From positions 4,033-68,032 of the forward strand of contig CAKTRJ010000007.1 of NCBI GenBank assembly GCA_934597345.1: a stretch of 64,000 nucleotides of DNA, in the 5' to 3' direction. Shown piece after piece: positions 26,140-34,288 of the stretch (position 1 is its first letter; each line of letters opens with the position of its first letter). The translations under genes were made by a program, and so were the position numbers. This stretch comes from an uncultured Oscillospiraceae bacterium (GTDB lineage: Bacteria; Bacillota; Clostridia; Oscillospirales; Oscillospiraceae). Below the pieces are notes generated by a model. That model made no database searches. It was given only the letters and a program-made list of their open reading frames with translations, and was not told where the DNA came from.

Positions 26140-27339
26140 TCACCACGTTTCCGCCAGCAGGAAATCCTGAAGATGCACGATTTTGATACCGTTTTCAATA
26201 CCAACATCCATGTCGTTCAGGGTAACAACGTATTTGGGGTAGTGGTCTTTGATCTCCATGAGGTTGCCCACCTCGCGGTCAGAGCCCTCCGGAAGCTGGA
26301 CACAAACCTGCACATAGATCCGTTCGTCGCGGCGGGTGGCAACAAAGTCGATCTCCCTGGTATCATTCTTGCCGATATACACATCGTACCCCCGGCGCTT
26401 CAATTCCAGGAACACGATGTTCTCCATTGCTCCGTCCAGCATCTTGCGGTTATAGCCCAGCAGGGCGTATTTCAGCGACACATCCGCAAGGTAGTATTTC
26501 TCCTGGGTTTTCAGGATGCTCTTGCCCTGCAAGTCATAGCGTTCGCAGGGATAGATGATGAACGCCTGCTCCAGCCAGCGCAGATAGTTGTAGATACTCT
26601 CCACCGAGACCTTGCGGTGCTCGCTTTTCAGAAATGTAGAGATGGAGTTGGCAGAGAAGGTCTTGCCTACGTTCTCGATAATGAATTTCACCACGCGATC
26701 AAAAAGATCCTGCTTGTTGATGCGGTGGCGCTTCACGATGTCGCGGGAGACCACGGTATGATAGATACCGTTGACGATCTGATAGGCATTCTGCGCGTCA
26801 TATTCACTCAGCGCGATTATGGGGAACCCACCGAAGCGGATATATTCCTCCAACAATTCTTTTCGTGTCAGAGTGCTGTCGGCTTTGAAATCTAGGTACT
26901 CGCGGAAAGACAGGGGATAGACGGGGATAGACACATAGCGTCCCGTCAGGTAGGTGGAGATCTCGCTGGACATGAGCTTGGAGTTAGAGCCCGTCACATA
27001 GATGTCGGCGTCAGAGCCTTCCAACAGACTGTTGACCGCCTTTTCCCAGCCGATGATCTCCTGTATCTCATCCAGCAGGAGGTAGCAGTGTCCCTTACCC
27101 GCCATAGTTTCCACCAACTCGTCATACATTTGCTTAGCGGTGATATTTTCGGGGATATCCATCTCCGTGTACCGCTTGCAGATAATATGATCCGCAGGTA
27201 CGCCCCGCCGCCGCAGCTCCTCCTCCAGCATTTCAAAAATGGTGGACTTACCGCAGCGGCGGATGCCCGCCAGTATCTTGACCAGCGGCTGGTCGATAAA
27301 AGGCGTGATGGCCTCGATATAATTCGGTCTGTTGATCAC
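26140..27339 (-). CDS. AAA ATPase with C-terminal DUF4143 domain
   Basis: 399 residues. Walker A GIRRCGKST near residue 25, Walker B CYLLLDEIQEI near 95 and a sensor-like VTGSNSK follow the AAA_14 pattern. The C-terminal DUF4143 region has FLELKRRGYDVYIGKNDTREIDFVA, a PD-(D/E)XK-like nuclease core. The biological role of this common family is unknown; links to mobile DNA and toxin-antitoxin-like behaviour have been proposed. It begins at GTG 27339 with AAGGAGG upstream and is the outermost gene at the left end of the island. Its TGA is followed in frame by the deacetylase remnant. Confidence 0.88.
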   Translation of the reverse strand: MINRPNYIEAITPFIDQPLVKILAGIRRCGKSTIFEMLEEELRRRGVPADHIICKRYTEMDIPENITAKQMYDELVETMAGKGHCYLLLDEIQEIIGWEKAVNSLLEGSDADIYVTGSNSKLMSSEISTYLTGRYVSIPVYPLSFREYLDFKADSTLTRKELLEEYIRFGGFPIIALSEYDAQNAYQIVNGIYHTVVSRDIVKRHRINKQDLFDRVVKFIIENVGKTFSANSISTFLKSEHRKVSVESIYNYLRWLEQAFIIYPCERYDLQGKSILKTQEKYYLADVSLKYALLGYNRKMLDGAMENIVFLELKRRGYDVYIGKNDTREIDFVATRRDERIYVQVCVQLPEGSDREVGNLMEIKDHYPKYVVTLNDMDVGIENGIKIVHLQDFLLAETW

Positions 27340-27469
27340 GTTATCGCCTCCTTACCGTCATTAGTATACCCAAAATGCTTTCGATATGCAACAAGTTTTT
27401 CTTGTCTAACCTTGAAAACCATTCAATTTTCAGATTTTTTTGGTTCCACTTATATAGAGCGCCACATTG

Positions 27470-29020
27470 CTATCCTTCCAGCAGCGTCCGATAGGACTCC
27501 GAAAACAGATAGTCGATCTCAATTCGGTTTCCCTCATAGACACGTATCTCACGGATGGCGGCGGCCACTGTGGGACGATCCAGCTCCGTCAGATGACCCA
27601 GAGCCAACAGCTCCTTCACCCACGGCAGAGACAGAGGGCCGTCCTGCGCTGTGCTGTGCAGCTTGTCCAACTGGGCTTGCAGCGCCTGTTCCTGCGCGTC
27701 ATAGTCGGCGCGGTAGCGCAGATAATCCTCCTTGGAGATCAACGCATCCTGATAGTCTTCGTAGGCGCTCTGGCGGCGGCGCTGAATGCGCTGCAGGGCA
27801 GCCTCCAGCTTTTGGGGTTGGTCGGCGCCTGAGTGCGGGCACTTTGCCGCGCCCTGCTGCGCCAGCTGGTGGAGATTTTCCACGCCAGCAATGAGTTGGT
27901 TCAAATCATCCAGTATTACCTTCGTCAACACATCGTGGGCGATATAATGCTTGCTGCACACGGACGCGCCGTAGCGCTTGTATGAACCGCAGGTATAGAA
28001 AATTTTGCCGCCCCAGGTGGTCTTGACCATGGCTCGTCCACAGTCACCACACTTGAGAAAGCCCGCAAAGGGGCTGATGTTCTGCCGGAAATCCGGTGTG
28101 CGGGCGTTGGTATTCAACATGGCCTGTACCCGCTGCCACTGGTCTTTTTCGATGATCGGCTGGTGGGTGCCGGATACCACCGTCCACTGGGAGCGCTCCT
28201 TCCGCTTTGCTTTCCCGTGCATCTGGAGGCGGTCATCCCGTCCCTGCTCCATGTTGCCTCTGTACATCTCGTTTTGCAGGATACGGTGGATGGTGGCATA
28301 TGTCCAGTAGGTGGTAGCCTCCAGCCGGTGGTTGTTGCGATATTTTTCTCCGGTGAGCCGCTTGTACTCACTGGGGCAGGGGATTCCCTCCTCGTTCAGC
28401 TGCTTGGCAATACGGATCTTGCCCATTCCGTTTTCAAACAGGGTAAAGATGCGCCGCACCACCTCCGCCGCAGGCGGGTCGATGACCAGACGGTTATGAT
28501 TCTGCGGGTCCTTGCAGTACCCGTAGCTGGCGAAGGCCCCGATGAACTCGCCCCGCTGCTGCTTGGCATGGAGGGAGCTTTTGACCTTCCGGGAGATGTC
28601 CTGGGCATACTGGGTGTTGAACAGGTTCTTCAGCGGCATCATCATGTCGTAGGCGCCGCGGTCGCTGTCGATATTGTCCGTAACGGCGATGAACCGCACG
28701 CCGTGCTCCGGCAGCCAGCGCTCCAGATAGCGGCCTGTTTCTATGTAGTCACGGCCGAAACGGGACAGATCCTTTACCAGCACACAGCGGATGCGCCCAC
28801 TTTTCATGTCCCGCAGCATCCGCTGAAAGGCAGGACGCTGGAAATTCGTGCCGGTATAGCCGTCGTCGGCATAGCACTCCGCCGCGGTCAACTCCGGATG
28901 GTTTTCAATATACTCCTCCAGCAGCTTCCGCTGGTTGCCGATGGAATCACTCTCCACCCGGTCTCCGTCCTCCCGGGACAGGCGGCAGTACAGCGCGGTG
29001 GGCAGTAGTCGCTTCTCCAT
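27470..29020 (-). CDS. Large serine recombinase (TnpX-like integrase)
   Basis: 516 residues. The resolvase catalytic domain (1-150) has the nucleophile Ser in ALYCRLSREDGD near residue 15 and the VKDLSRFGRDYIETG helix. The recombinase domain (about 165-290) has GKIRIAKQLNEEGI, a zinc-ribbon domain carries FLKCGDCGRAM and YTCGSYKRYGASVCS, and a coiled coil plus C-terminal tail follow. Such enzymes integrate and excise circular elements at short att sites. It is the obvious agent for the island, whose junctions fit this mechanism. A zinc ribbon and coiled coil are present, so it looks active. Confidence 0.93.
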   Translation of the reverse strand: MEKRLLPTALYCRLSREDGDRVESDSIGNQRKLLEEYIENHPELTAAECYADDGYTGTNFQRPAFQRMLRDMKSGRIRCVLVKDLSRFGRDYIETGRYLERWLPEHGVRFIAVTDNIDSDRGAYDMMMPLKNLFNTQYAQDISRKVKSSLHAKQQRGEFIGAFASYGYCKDPQNHNRLVIDPPAAEVVRRIFTLFENGMGKIRIAKQLNEEGIPCPSEYKRLTGEKYRNNHRLEATTYWTYATIHRILQNEMYRGNMEQGRDDRLQMHGKAKRKERSQWTVVSGTHQPIIEKDQWQRVQAMLNTNARTPDFRQNISPFAGFLKCGDCGRAMVKTTWGGKIFYTCGSYKRYGASVCSKHYIAHDVLTKVILDDLNQLIAGVENLHQLAQQGAAKCPHSGADQPQKLEAALQRIQRRRQSAYEDYQDALISKEDYLRYRADYDAQEQALQAQLDKLHSTAQDGPLSLPWVKELLALGHLTELDRPTVAAAIREIRVYEGNRIEIDYLFSESYRTLLEG

Positions 29021-29053
29021 AAGCCCCTCCTCTCCGTGGACTGTCCGCAGGTA

Positions 29054-29176
29054 TCAGGCCGTCTGCATATGGGCGCGGATCAATTCCAGCAGCAGCGTCT
29101 CCGCTGTCTGCTGGCCGACAAAATGTCGGATAACCGTGATGGCCGGGTCGGGCGCTTGCTTTGCGGTCGGCATCAT
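29054..29176 (-). CDS. Small protein upstream of the recombinase, possibly part of a longer ORF
   Basis: 40 residues from ATG 29176 (GAGGAGG 6 bases upstream), with an amphipathic C-terminal helix ending LLLELIRAHMQTA. The frame stays open upstream to ATG 29392, with GAAGG before it. That would add a 72-residue Cys/His-containing N-terminal part (CTGYELQRA, CFFHAHFWKAACP). Either two overlapping starts or one 112-residue protein are possible. Both lie on the recombinase transcript, 33 bases ahead of it; no function is known to me. Confidence 0.5.
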   Translation of the reverse strand: MMPTAKQAPDPAITVIRHFVGQQTAETLLLELIRAHMQTA

Positions 29177-29588
29177 AAGACCTCCTCTTTGGGAATACTC
29201 CATCGTATGCGCACTGCGGAGACCGTATGTTTGGCAGTTGGACAAAGGGCAGGCCGCTTTCCAGAAATGGGCATGAAAAAAGCAGCGTACCGCCCCTTCG
29301 TCCTCTACATGCGGAGAGTGGGCCCGCTGCAATTCATAGCCGGTGCAGTCTTTCTGACTCGCGCCGCGGAGCTTCCGCTCCTCGTCGGACATCTTACCTT
29401 CTCACAGGATACAGCCCTGCAATGGCGGATTTCTCCCAGCGGCTTTTCCGCCGCCTCAGATGCCTTCTTGCGCACACAGTGTCCTTCACGCGGGGTTTAT
29501 CCCCATTTCACTTGACCGCTGCCTGACCCCTTGCGGAATCGCTGCGGCATACGGTCACACCGGCTCAAAAACATATTTTATTGTGTTT

Positions 29589-29617
29589 ATTATAGTGTTC
29601 ACGCCATACAAAGTCAA
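29589..29617 (-). promoter_or_regulatory. Sigma-A promoter of the recombinase operon
   Basis: Minus strand: TTGACT (29612-29617), 17-base spacer, TATAAT (29589-29594). A leader of about 190 bases precedes the first ORF. It contains an open frame for a 25-residue peptide without a clear ribosome site. Confidence 0.75.
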
Positions 29618-29642
29618 GTCTCACAGCACTTTGATCGCATGC

Positions 29643-29871
29643 AAAAAAGCGTTGGCAAAAGCCAACGCTTTCTTCTTAGTATCGCGGTAAGGCTTCCGTC
29701 ATGCGCTGCGGCATTGGCACTTTGCATTCGTGATGTTCCCGGCGTGATCTGACTTATCTTCCATCTCGGAAGCCTCACTGTGACCTGCTCGCGGGGCCTC
29801 GGACCCCATTCCACTTTTATCGCGGCGCCATGGCGCTTTGAACCGGAAACATAATTCACTTATCGGAAGCT
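29643..29871 (-). ncRNA. Candidate structured non-coding RNA, ~225 nt
   Basis: No ORF of note. A promoter lies just upstream and a Rho-independent terminator ends it (11-bp stem, 29646-29656 with 29661-29671, then T-run on the minus strand). The predicted first bases GCTTCCG (29864-29870) pair perfectly with CGGAAGC (29692-29698) just before the terminator, closing a multi-stem fold. Internal stems include GCGCCATGGCGC, GGGG-TCCGAGG-CCCC and CTTCC-GAGAT-GGAAG. Size, architecture and Clostridia context would suit the raiA RNA or a 6S-like RNA, but I cannot confirm either. Confidence 0.6.
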
Positions 29872-29877
29872 ACATCC

Positions 29878-29906
29878 ATAGTAACCACATTTTTCCATTT
29901 TTGCAA
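29878..29906 (-). promoter_or_regulatory. Promoter of the candidate RNA
   Basis: Minus strand: TTGCAA (29901-29906), 17-base spacer, TACTAT (29878-29883), placing the start of transcription at about 29871. Between here and 30046 there is AT-rich DNA with no gene. Confidence 0.6.
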
Positions 29907-30046
29907 TAGGAAATTTTTGGAAAATTTATCTAGAAGGAGCCATGTCAAAAGGGAACACTTCCAAAAACGGCCAGAATACAGGCTTTGCAGGTTTTTAACA
30001 TGACTGCTCCTCATGTTTTTTACACCAAAGATGATGGACAGACGAC

Positions 30047-30931
30047 TTATTTATCCCCGTTTTCCGCCACCCATGTCCGCACATAGTCCACGAAAAGCCG
30101 GGTGGAGTTGGACAGGGCCTTCTCGTCCTTCACGCCGATGCCGATGGTGCGGTGGAAGGTCATGGGCGGACGGCAGGCGGTGATGGGCGCGGGACTGTGG
30201 CGCACCATCAGCTCCGGCAGCAGGCTGATGCCCAGCCCCTCCGACACCATGGACAGAATCGTCCGGTCCTCCCGCGCCACATACTTCACGTTGGGCCGGA
30301 TGCCCATCTCGTCAAAGGCCGCCATGATCTCATAGTCGTCGCCCTCCTCCAGCTGGATAAAGGGCTCCGACGCCAGCAACTCCCTGGGGAAGGGGTCGCT
30401 GTGGGCATAGGGATGGTCGCAGGGCGCGATGACCTGCAATTCGTCCCGGTGCAGGGCATAGGTCTGCAAACGTTTCACCGACGGCAGCCGCAGGAAGCCG
30501 CAGTCCACTGCGCCGGTGACGATCCAGTTTTCGATCTGGTCGTAGAAATCGCCGGTGACCACCTCGAACTCAATGTTGGGGTACAGCTTACCGAAACTTT
30601 TCAGGATGCGGGGCAGCCATTGAGCCGACACGCTGGAAAAGGTAGCGATCTTCACAAGGCCGCTGTCCATGTCCTTCAAGCCCTCCACCGTCTGCATCAG
30701 GGCGTGGTGGGCGGCGCACAGCTTCTCGATCTTGGGCAGCACCGCCCGGCCATCCGCCGTCAGCACCACGCCGCCCCGGTTGCGGCTGAGCAGCGTGACG
30801 CCCAGTTCGCTCTCCAGCGACGTGATGGCGTGGCTGATGCCGGACTGGGTGAAGTTCAGCGCCTCCGCCGCCTTGGTAAACGTGCCGCAGGACACCACCT
30901 TCAAAAACACCTGATATTTGGAAATGCTCAT
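30047..30931 (-). CDS. LysR-family transcriptional regulator (island)
   Basis: 294 residues from ATG 30931 (GAGGTGG upstream). N-terminal helix-turn-helix GTFTKAAEALNFTQSGISHAITSLE near residues 15-40, followed by the periplasmic-binding-like effector domain. The effector is unknown. It faces the zinc-ribbon gene at 31067 across a 135-base intergenic region, the usual LysR arrangement. It is likely to control that gene or itself, but its target is not shown. Confidence 0.9.
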   Translation of the reverse strand: MSISKYQVFLKVVSCGTFTKAAEALNFTQSGISHAITSLESELGVTLLSRNRGGVVLTADGRAVLPKIEKLCAAHHALMQTVEGLKDMDSGLVKIATFSSVSAQWLPRILKSFGKLYPNIEFEVVTGDFYDQIENWIVTGAVDCGFLRLPSVKRLQTYALHRDELQVIAPCDHPYAHSDPFPRELLASEPFIQLEEGDDYEIMAAFDEMGIRPNVKYVAREDRTILSMVSEGLGISLLPELMVRHSPAPITACRPPMTFHRTIGIGVKDEKALSNSTRLFVDYVRTWVAENGDK

Positions 30932-31066
30932 GAGAACCACCTCGCTGTTGTCGATAGGCTCATTATACATGACGACCACTCATGAAATCAATAGCAAAGA
31001 TGCGTTTTACAAATGCGGATTTCCGTGCTATTCTATGTACAGCTTACGAAACGGAGGACAGGAAAC

Positions 31067-31285
31067 ATGGCCGCGCCTGCAAAAACCATTCGCTGTGCCC
31101 TGTGCGGCAGCAGCAATGTGGTGTACCGGAGCGGACGCTACTATTGCGTCTCCTGCGGTGTCAAGGGCGACCATCCCATGTCCGACGCGGAGTTGGCCAA
31201 CATCGCCCAGGCCCTTTCACTGGGTGATGACAGCGCGGAGCTGGCGGCACTGCGACGCCGTTACCCCCGGCTGAGAGTCAGATAA
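31067..31285 (+). CDS. Small zinc-ribbon protein
   Basis: 72 residues from ATG 31067 (GGAGG upstream). One zinc ribbon, CALCGSSN ... YYCVSCG, near residues 10-30, then an acidic helical tail ending with a basic stretch. Function unknown. It is divergent from the LysR gene and ends before a strong terminator, so it is a single-gene unit. Confidence 0.7.
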   Translation: MAAPAKTIRCALCGSSNVVYRSGRYYCVSCGVKGDHPMSDAELANIAQALSLGDDSAELAALRRRYPRLRVR

Positions 31286-31339
31286 ATCCCCCTATCTGTA
31301 CCCAATCTTTTCCATAATGAGGGTATCCTCCCCTCGGAT

Positions 31340-31381
31340 CGCACCCGGTCACACCGCCCTGTGGCCGGGTGCGGTTTTTTG
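31340..31381 (+). terminator. Terminator after the zinc-ribbon gene
   Basis: CGCACCCGG..CACA paired with its near complement, ending in GCGGTTTTTT. Confidence 0.85.
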
Positions 31382-31421
31382 ACATGATAAAAGGGACAGC
31401 CGGCCGGCTGTCCCTCATGTT

Positions 31422-31724
31422 TTATTTCGCCACCGGCGCGTCGGGCCAGTAGATCACATAGCATTCCTGCATCTCGCCCATGAAGAAGAAAATATTCTCC
31501 CCCATCTCGATATGCTGGCCAAAGGCCAGATCCGGCACGAAAAGCCGTCCGCTGGTGCGCTTGGGCCCCTTGATGGTGAAGCCCTCCGCCGTGGGATGCT
31601 GCCGCAGCGCATTGGCGGCCTCCTCCAGACCGGGGAAGTGCAGTGTTTTTTCCAGCTCGGCCAGCTGTGTCTCGCCGTTGATGTAAATGAGATTGTTCTC
31701 GTCCTTGAACCAGTTGATACGCAT
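31422..31724 (-). CDS. Hypothetical protein, 100 residues
   Basis: From ATG 31724, chosen by AGGAGG upstream. No signal peptide or membrane segment. The pattern INGETQLAELEKTLHFPGLEEAANALRQ suggests an alpha/beta fold, and the C-terminus is aromatic (FFFMGEMQECYVIYWP). I do not recognise a family. It lies between the CAT-type gene and a convergent terminator, in the same direction as the TetR operon. Confidence 0.6.
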   Translation of the reverse strand: MRINWFKDENNLIYINGETQLAELEKTLHFPGLEEAANALRQHPTAEGFTIKGPKRTSGRLFVPDLAFGQHIEMGENIFFFMGEMQECYVIYWPDAPVAK

Positions 31725-31802
31725 GGTATATGCCTCCTGTCGCAGTGCTATAACCACATTATAGATAAGCCCGCCGCGCCGGTCAAGGGTTTTATCGGCT
31801 TC

Positions 31803-32429
31803 TCACGCTTTCACTTCGCGGATGCTCTCCTGCAAACGCCGCAGGAACCGCCCGGCATGAGCGCCGTCCATCTGGGTATGGTGGAACTGGAAGGAGATCG
31901 TCAGCGTCGTTCGGAAAAGCTCCCTGCGATACCTGCCCCAGATGAGGAAGGGGTTGTTGAAAATTCCGCTGTTCATGCCTACCGCACCGTCGATCTCCGT
32001 GTCCACGATGGCGGAGGTGCCGATGACCATGTGCTCCGTCAGGTCATGGTTTTCGCAGCGCTCCGCCGTCTGCCGCGTCAGGCGCAGATAGTCGGCATTG
32101 AACTGGGCAAGATCGGCAGAAAAGGACACATCGCAGGAGCTGACCTCACCCGTCCTGTTCTTCACGATGGTATTCACCGCGATGGCGTCGTATTGCAGCA
32201 GCTCCCGCCCCACGGGAAGCGTATAGAATTCCCGGATACCGCTGGCCGCCCTGCCGATGCACCAGCACAGCAGCATATTGAATTTATAGCCGCGCCTGCG
32301 GCTGAGCCGGACAAGAGGCGTCACGTCCAGCGTCTTGAAAAACGTCACCATGGGGTTGGGCGCGTCCATCCAGAGATCAAACGCCGCGCCGCGGCTGGTG
32401 GCTTTGGGGTCAACTGTGACCGGTCTCAT
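31803..32429 (-). CDS. Chloramphenicol-acetyltransferase-type (CatA fold) enzyme
   Basis: 208 residues, the usual CatA length. The catalytic signature appears as FHHTQMDGAHAGRFL near residue 185 (HHxxxDG). Other family positions are FKTLDVTPLV, FNMLLCWCIGRAASG and SSCDVSFSADLAQFN. Family members acetylate chloramphenicol from acetyl-CoA, but several clostridial relatives have unknown substrates. It is the last gene of a TetR-led operon inside the island, which makes an inducible detoxification role plausible. Confidence 0.85.
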   Translation of the reverse strand: MRPVTVDPKATSRGAAFDLWMDAPNPMVTFFKTLDVTPLVRLSRRRGYKFNMLLCWCIGRAASGIREFYTLPVGRELLQYDAIAVNTIVKNRTGEVSSCDVSFSADLAQFNADYLRLTRQTAERCENHDLTEHMVIGTSAIVDTEIDGAVGMNSGIFNNPFLIWGRYRRELFRTTLTISFQFHHTQMDGAHAGRFLRRLQESIREVKA

Positions 32430-32444
32430 AAGTGTTTCTCCTTT

Positions 32445-33077
32445 TTACAGAATGGTCTTTGCGGGCTCTGCCCTCCCGGTACGGGCGCTTATGATCCAAT
32501 CATCCAAAAACCGCATCTGCTCCGCCGTGTGGAACCAATGCTCGCCGTCCGACATGACTGTCAGCGCCGCGCCGGTCTTTTCCGCAAAGGCCGATATGGT
32601 CTCTATGGAGGTCAGGCCGTCGTGCTCTCCGTACAGAATACGGGTGGGGATGCGCCACGAAACGGGGTGCGCCCGCACATAAAGGAGATATTCCCACGAC
32701 AGCGTTTCACCGAAGGCCGTGGGGATCTCCCGCTTTTCCGCAAGCTCTGCTTCGGTCACGTTCGCCCACCGCATCATATTGCCAATCAGTGTTTCCATGT
32801 CCACCACCGGAGAGATGAAATACGCCCTGTCCACCAGCGTCTCATCCAGTGCGGACAGGGCAAAAAACGCGCCGATGCTGTTGGCGATCAGCGTAAGGGA
32901 GCGGCAGCGCTGCCGCTGCTCCGCGAAGAACGCCGGAAATTCCTCCGCGGCCTCCCAGGGCGTCCGGGCGCGGTAATCGAAGCCAATGACTTCACTGTCC
33001 GGAAACAGGGGCTGATAATGTTCGGCTTCCTCCGCCGAGCCGCCCTTCCCGTGAACGTATACGATCAGATTTTTCAT
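32445..33077 (-). CDS. Alpha/beta hydrolase
   Basis: 210 residues from ATG 33077. It begins VYVHGKGGSAEEAEHY, an oxyanion-hole type HG. The nucleophile elbow is degenerate, IANSIGAFFA (Ser near residue 70), with Asp in GEHDGL near 157 and His in DGEHWF near 185, giving a plausible catalytic triad. Cytoplasmic, substrate unknown. It is 15 bases upstream of the CAT-type gene and 5 bases downstream of the membrane-protein gene. A much longer in-frame start upstream overlaps that gene and is rejected. Confidence 0.8.
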   Translation of the reverse strand: MKNLIVYVHGKGGSAEEAEHYQPLFPDSEVIGFDYRARTPWEAAEEFPAFFAEQRQRCRSLTLIANSIGAFFALSALDETLVDRAYFISPVVDMETLIGNMMRWANVTEAELAEKREIPTAFGETLSWEYLLYVRAHPVSWRIPTRILYGEHDGLTSIETISAFAEKTGAALTVMSDGEHWFHTAEQMRFLDDWIISARTGRAEPAKTIL

Positions 33078-33082
33078 CTGTT

Positions 33083-33547
33083 TTATCCTTTCTGAAACGA
33101 TTGCAGCGACACCGTAATATGTGCCGCGCCGAAAATGATCATGAGGAGCACCGCCGGATAATTGTGCAGCCAGACGGCGGCGCACAGGTAATACAGCACC
33201 GGAAATACCGCCAGCGGCAGAGGGGCAAAAAGAAACGCCCGGCGCAGCAGCTCCGTTTTCCGCCCGCCCGCAAAATAGCGGAGCCAGACGGCGTAGTACA
33301 GCACCAGAAAACCGGCGGCCAGATACAGCCATACGCTGTGGAGCGCCAGCGGCCGGCGGCTCACCAGCAGCACTACAGTCAGCAAATACGCCATGCGGCT
33401 GACCTGCTCCACCACCTCCACCCAGTGGGTGACCGCCGCCTGCTCCGTCTTTTCCGCAGGCGGAAAGAGGACATAGGCAATATTGATCAGCATGGGCAGG
33501 GCGAAGATCACCAGCCCGGCCCATGAGAAGGACACCGTCAGGTTCAT
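33083..33547 (-). CDS. Four- to five-pass membrane protein of the TetR operon
   Basis: 154 residues with hydrophobic segments near 8-27, 50-65, 70-92, 105-120 and 125-145. No recognised family. ATG 33547 overlaps the TetR stop (ATGA), so it is translationally coupled to the regulator. The company of a CAT-type enzyme and a hydrolase suggests a part in the same inducible response. Confidence 0.7.
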   Translation of the reverse strand: MNLTVSFSWAGLVIFALPMLINIAYVLFPPAEKTEQAAVTHWVEVVEQVSRMAYLLTVVLLVSRRPLALHSVWLYLAAGFLVLYYAVWLRYFAGGRKTELLRRAFLFAPLPLAVFPVLYYLCAAVWLHNYPAVLLMIIFGAAHITVSLQSFQKG

Positions 33548-34149
33548 AGCACAACACCCGCTTTCACAGCAAACGGCGGCAGTTTTGCGGGCTTTCCGTA
33601 AATGGCGATCAGTGCGCGGAACTCCCGCCGGAAGGTCTCGCGCAACTCCGCCTCTGTCAGGTGCAGATGGTCGGTATTGGCCAGAATGGCCAGCCCATAG
33701 GAGAAATAGATCATGTCCTGATGGAAGCGGCGGGCCACCTCCTGGCTGTAACCGAATTCCTCCACGATCACGTCGATGACCTCCGGCAGCAGCACATCGT
33801 TCTGATACGGCCCCAGCTGTTCCCCCTCCAGATAGAGCCAGCGGAAAAGCTGTTTTTCCTCCGCCGCGAATCTGACAAAGCCCATGCCATAGCTGCTGTA
33901 ACGGCTGTCGTTCCCCTCATGGGCACGCAGCGAGTCCCGCACCCGTTGGGTATGCATCTCGATGGCGCGCTCTGTCAGCGCGGCCTTCAGCTCCTCCATG
34001 CTCTGAAAGGAGAGATAGATCGGCTGGGTGGAGCAGCCCAGTCTCCGGGCAACGCTGCGGGCGTTGATGGCGGAAAAGCCGCCGTCACGCAGCACCTCGA
34101 TGGCGGCATCAATGATCTTGTCTTTAGAAACCTTCTTTGCAGCAGGCAT
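33544..34149 (-). CDS. TetR-family regulator 1 (island)
   Basis: 201 residues from ATG 34149 (GAGGTG upstream). Helix-turn-helix INARSVARRLGCSTQPIYLSF near residues 28-48, then the C-terminal ligand domain of the WHG/TetR_C group. It heads the operon TetR-membrane protein-hydrolase-CAT. A 34-bp palindrome overlaps the -10 of its promoter, so it almost certainly represses itself and the operon. It shares general layout and promoter design with the second island TetR (36379-37020). Confidence 0.92.
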   Translation of the reverse strand: MPAAKKVSKDKIIDAAIEVLRDGGFSAINARSVARRLGCSTQPIYLSFQSMEELKAALTERAIEMHTQRVRDSLRAHEGNDSRYSSYGMGFVRFAAEEKQLFRWLYLEGEQLGPYQNDVLLPEVIDVIVEEFGYSQEVARRFHQDMIYFSYGLAILANTDHLHLTEAELRETFRREFRALIAIYGKPAKLPPFAVKAGVVL

Positions 34150-34164
34150 CGTATTCACCTCAAC

Positions 34165-34224
34165 AATAACATGTTGTTATTCATAACAACATGTTATTAT
34201 ATGCCGTGAAAGCCGATTTGTCAA
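34165..34224 (-). promoter_or_regulatory. Promoter and TetR1 operator
   Basis: Minus strand: TTGACA (34219-34224), 17-base spacer, TATAAT (34196-34201). A perfect 16-bp inverted repeat with a 2-base spacer (34165-34180, 34183-34198; core ATAACATGTTGTTAT) overlaps the -10 and start of transcription. Confidence 0.88.
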
Positions 34225-34246
34225 GGGGTTTCTTTGGGCGGCAGGC

Positions 34247-34281
34247 AAAAAGCTGCGGGACTTGCCGTCCCACAGCTTTTT
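34247..34281. terminator. Terminator between lipoprotein gene and TetR1 operon
   Basis: 15-bp stem with one mismatch (34247-34261 with 34267-34281), 5-base loop, A- and T-runs on the two sides. Confidence 0.85.
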
Positions 34282-34288
34282 CGTTTGC

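Noticed and set aside
29614..29859. 81-residue minus-strand frame in the RNA candidate
   Set aside because: No ribosome site, it runs through the terminator hairpin, and the region has RNA-like pairing instead.
32445..33557. 370-residue start for the hydrolase gene
   Set aside because: The extra 160 residues overlap the membrane-protein gene in another frame and are shadow-like; ATG 33077 begins directly with the hydrolase fold.
34165..34198. Possible CRISPR-like or att palindrome
   Set aside because: It is a single copy placed on the -10 of a TetR promoter, so an operator explains it fully. No CRISPR array was seen anywhere in the window.
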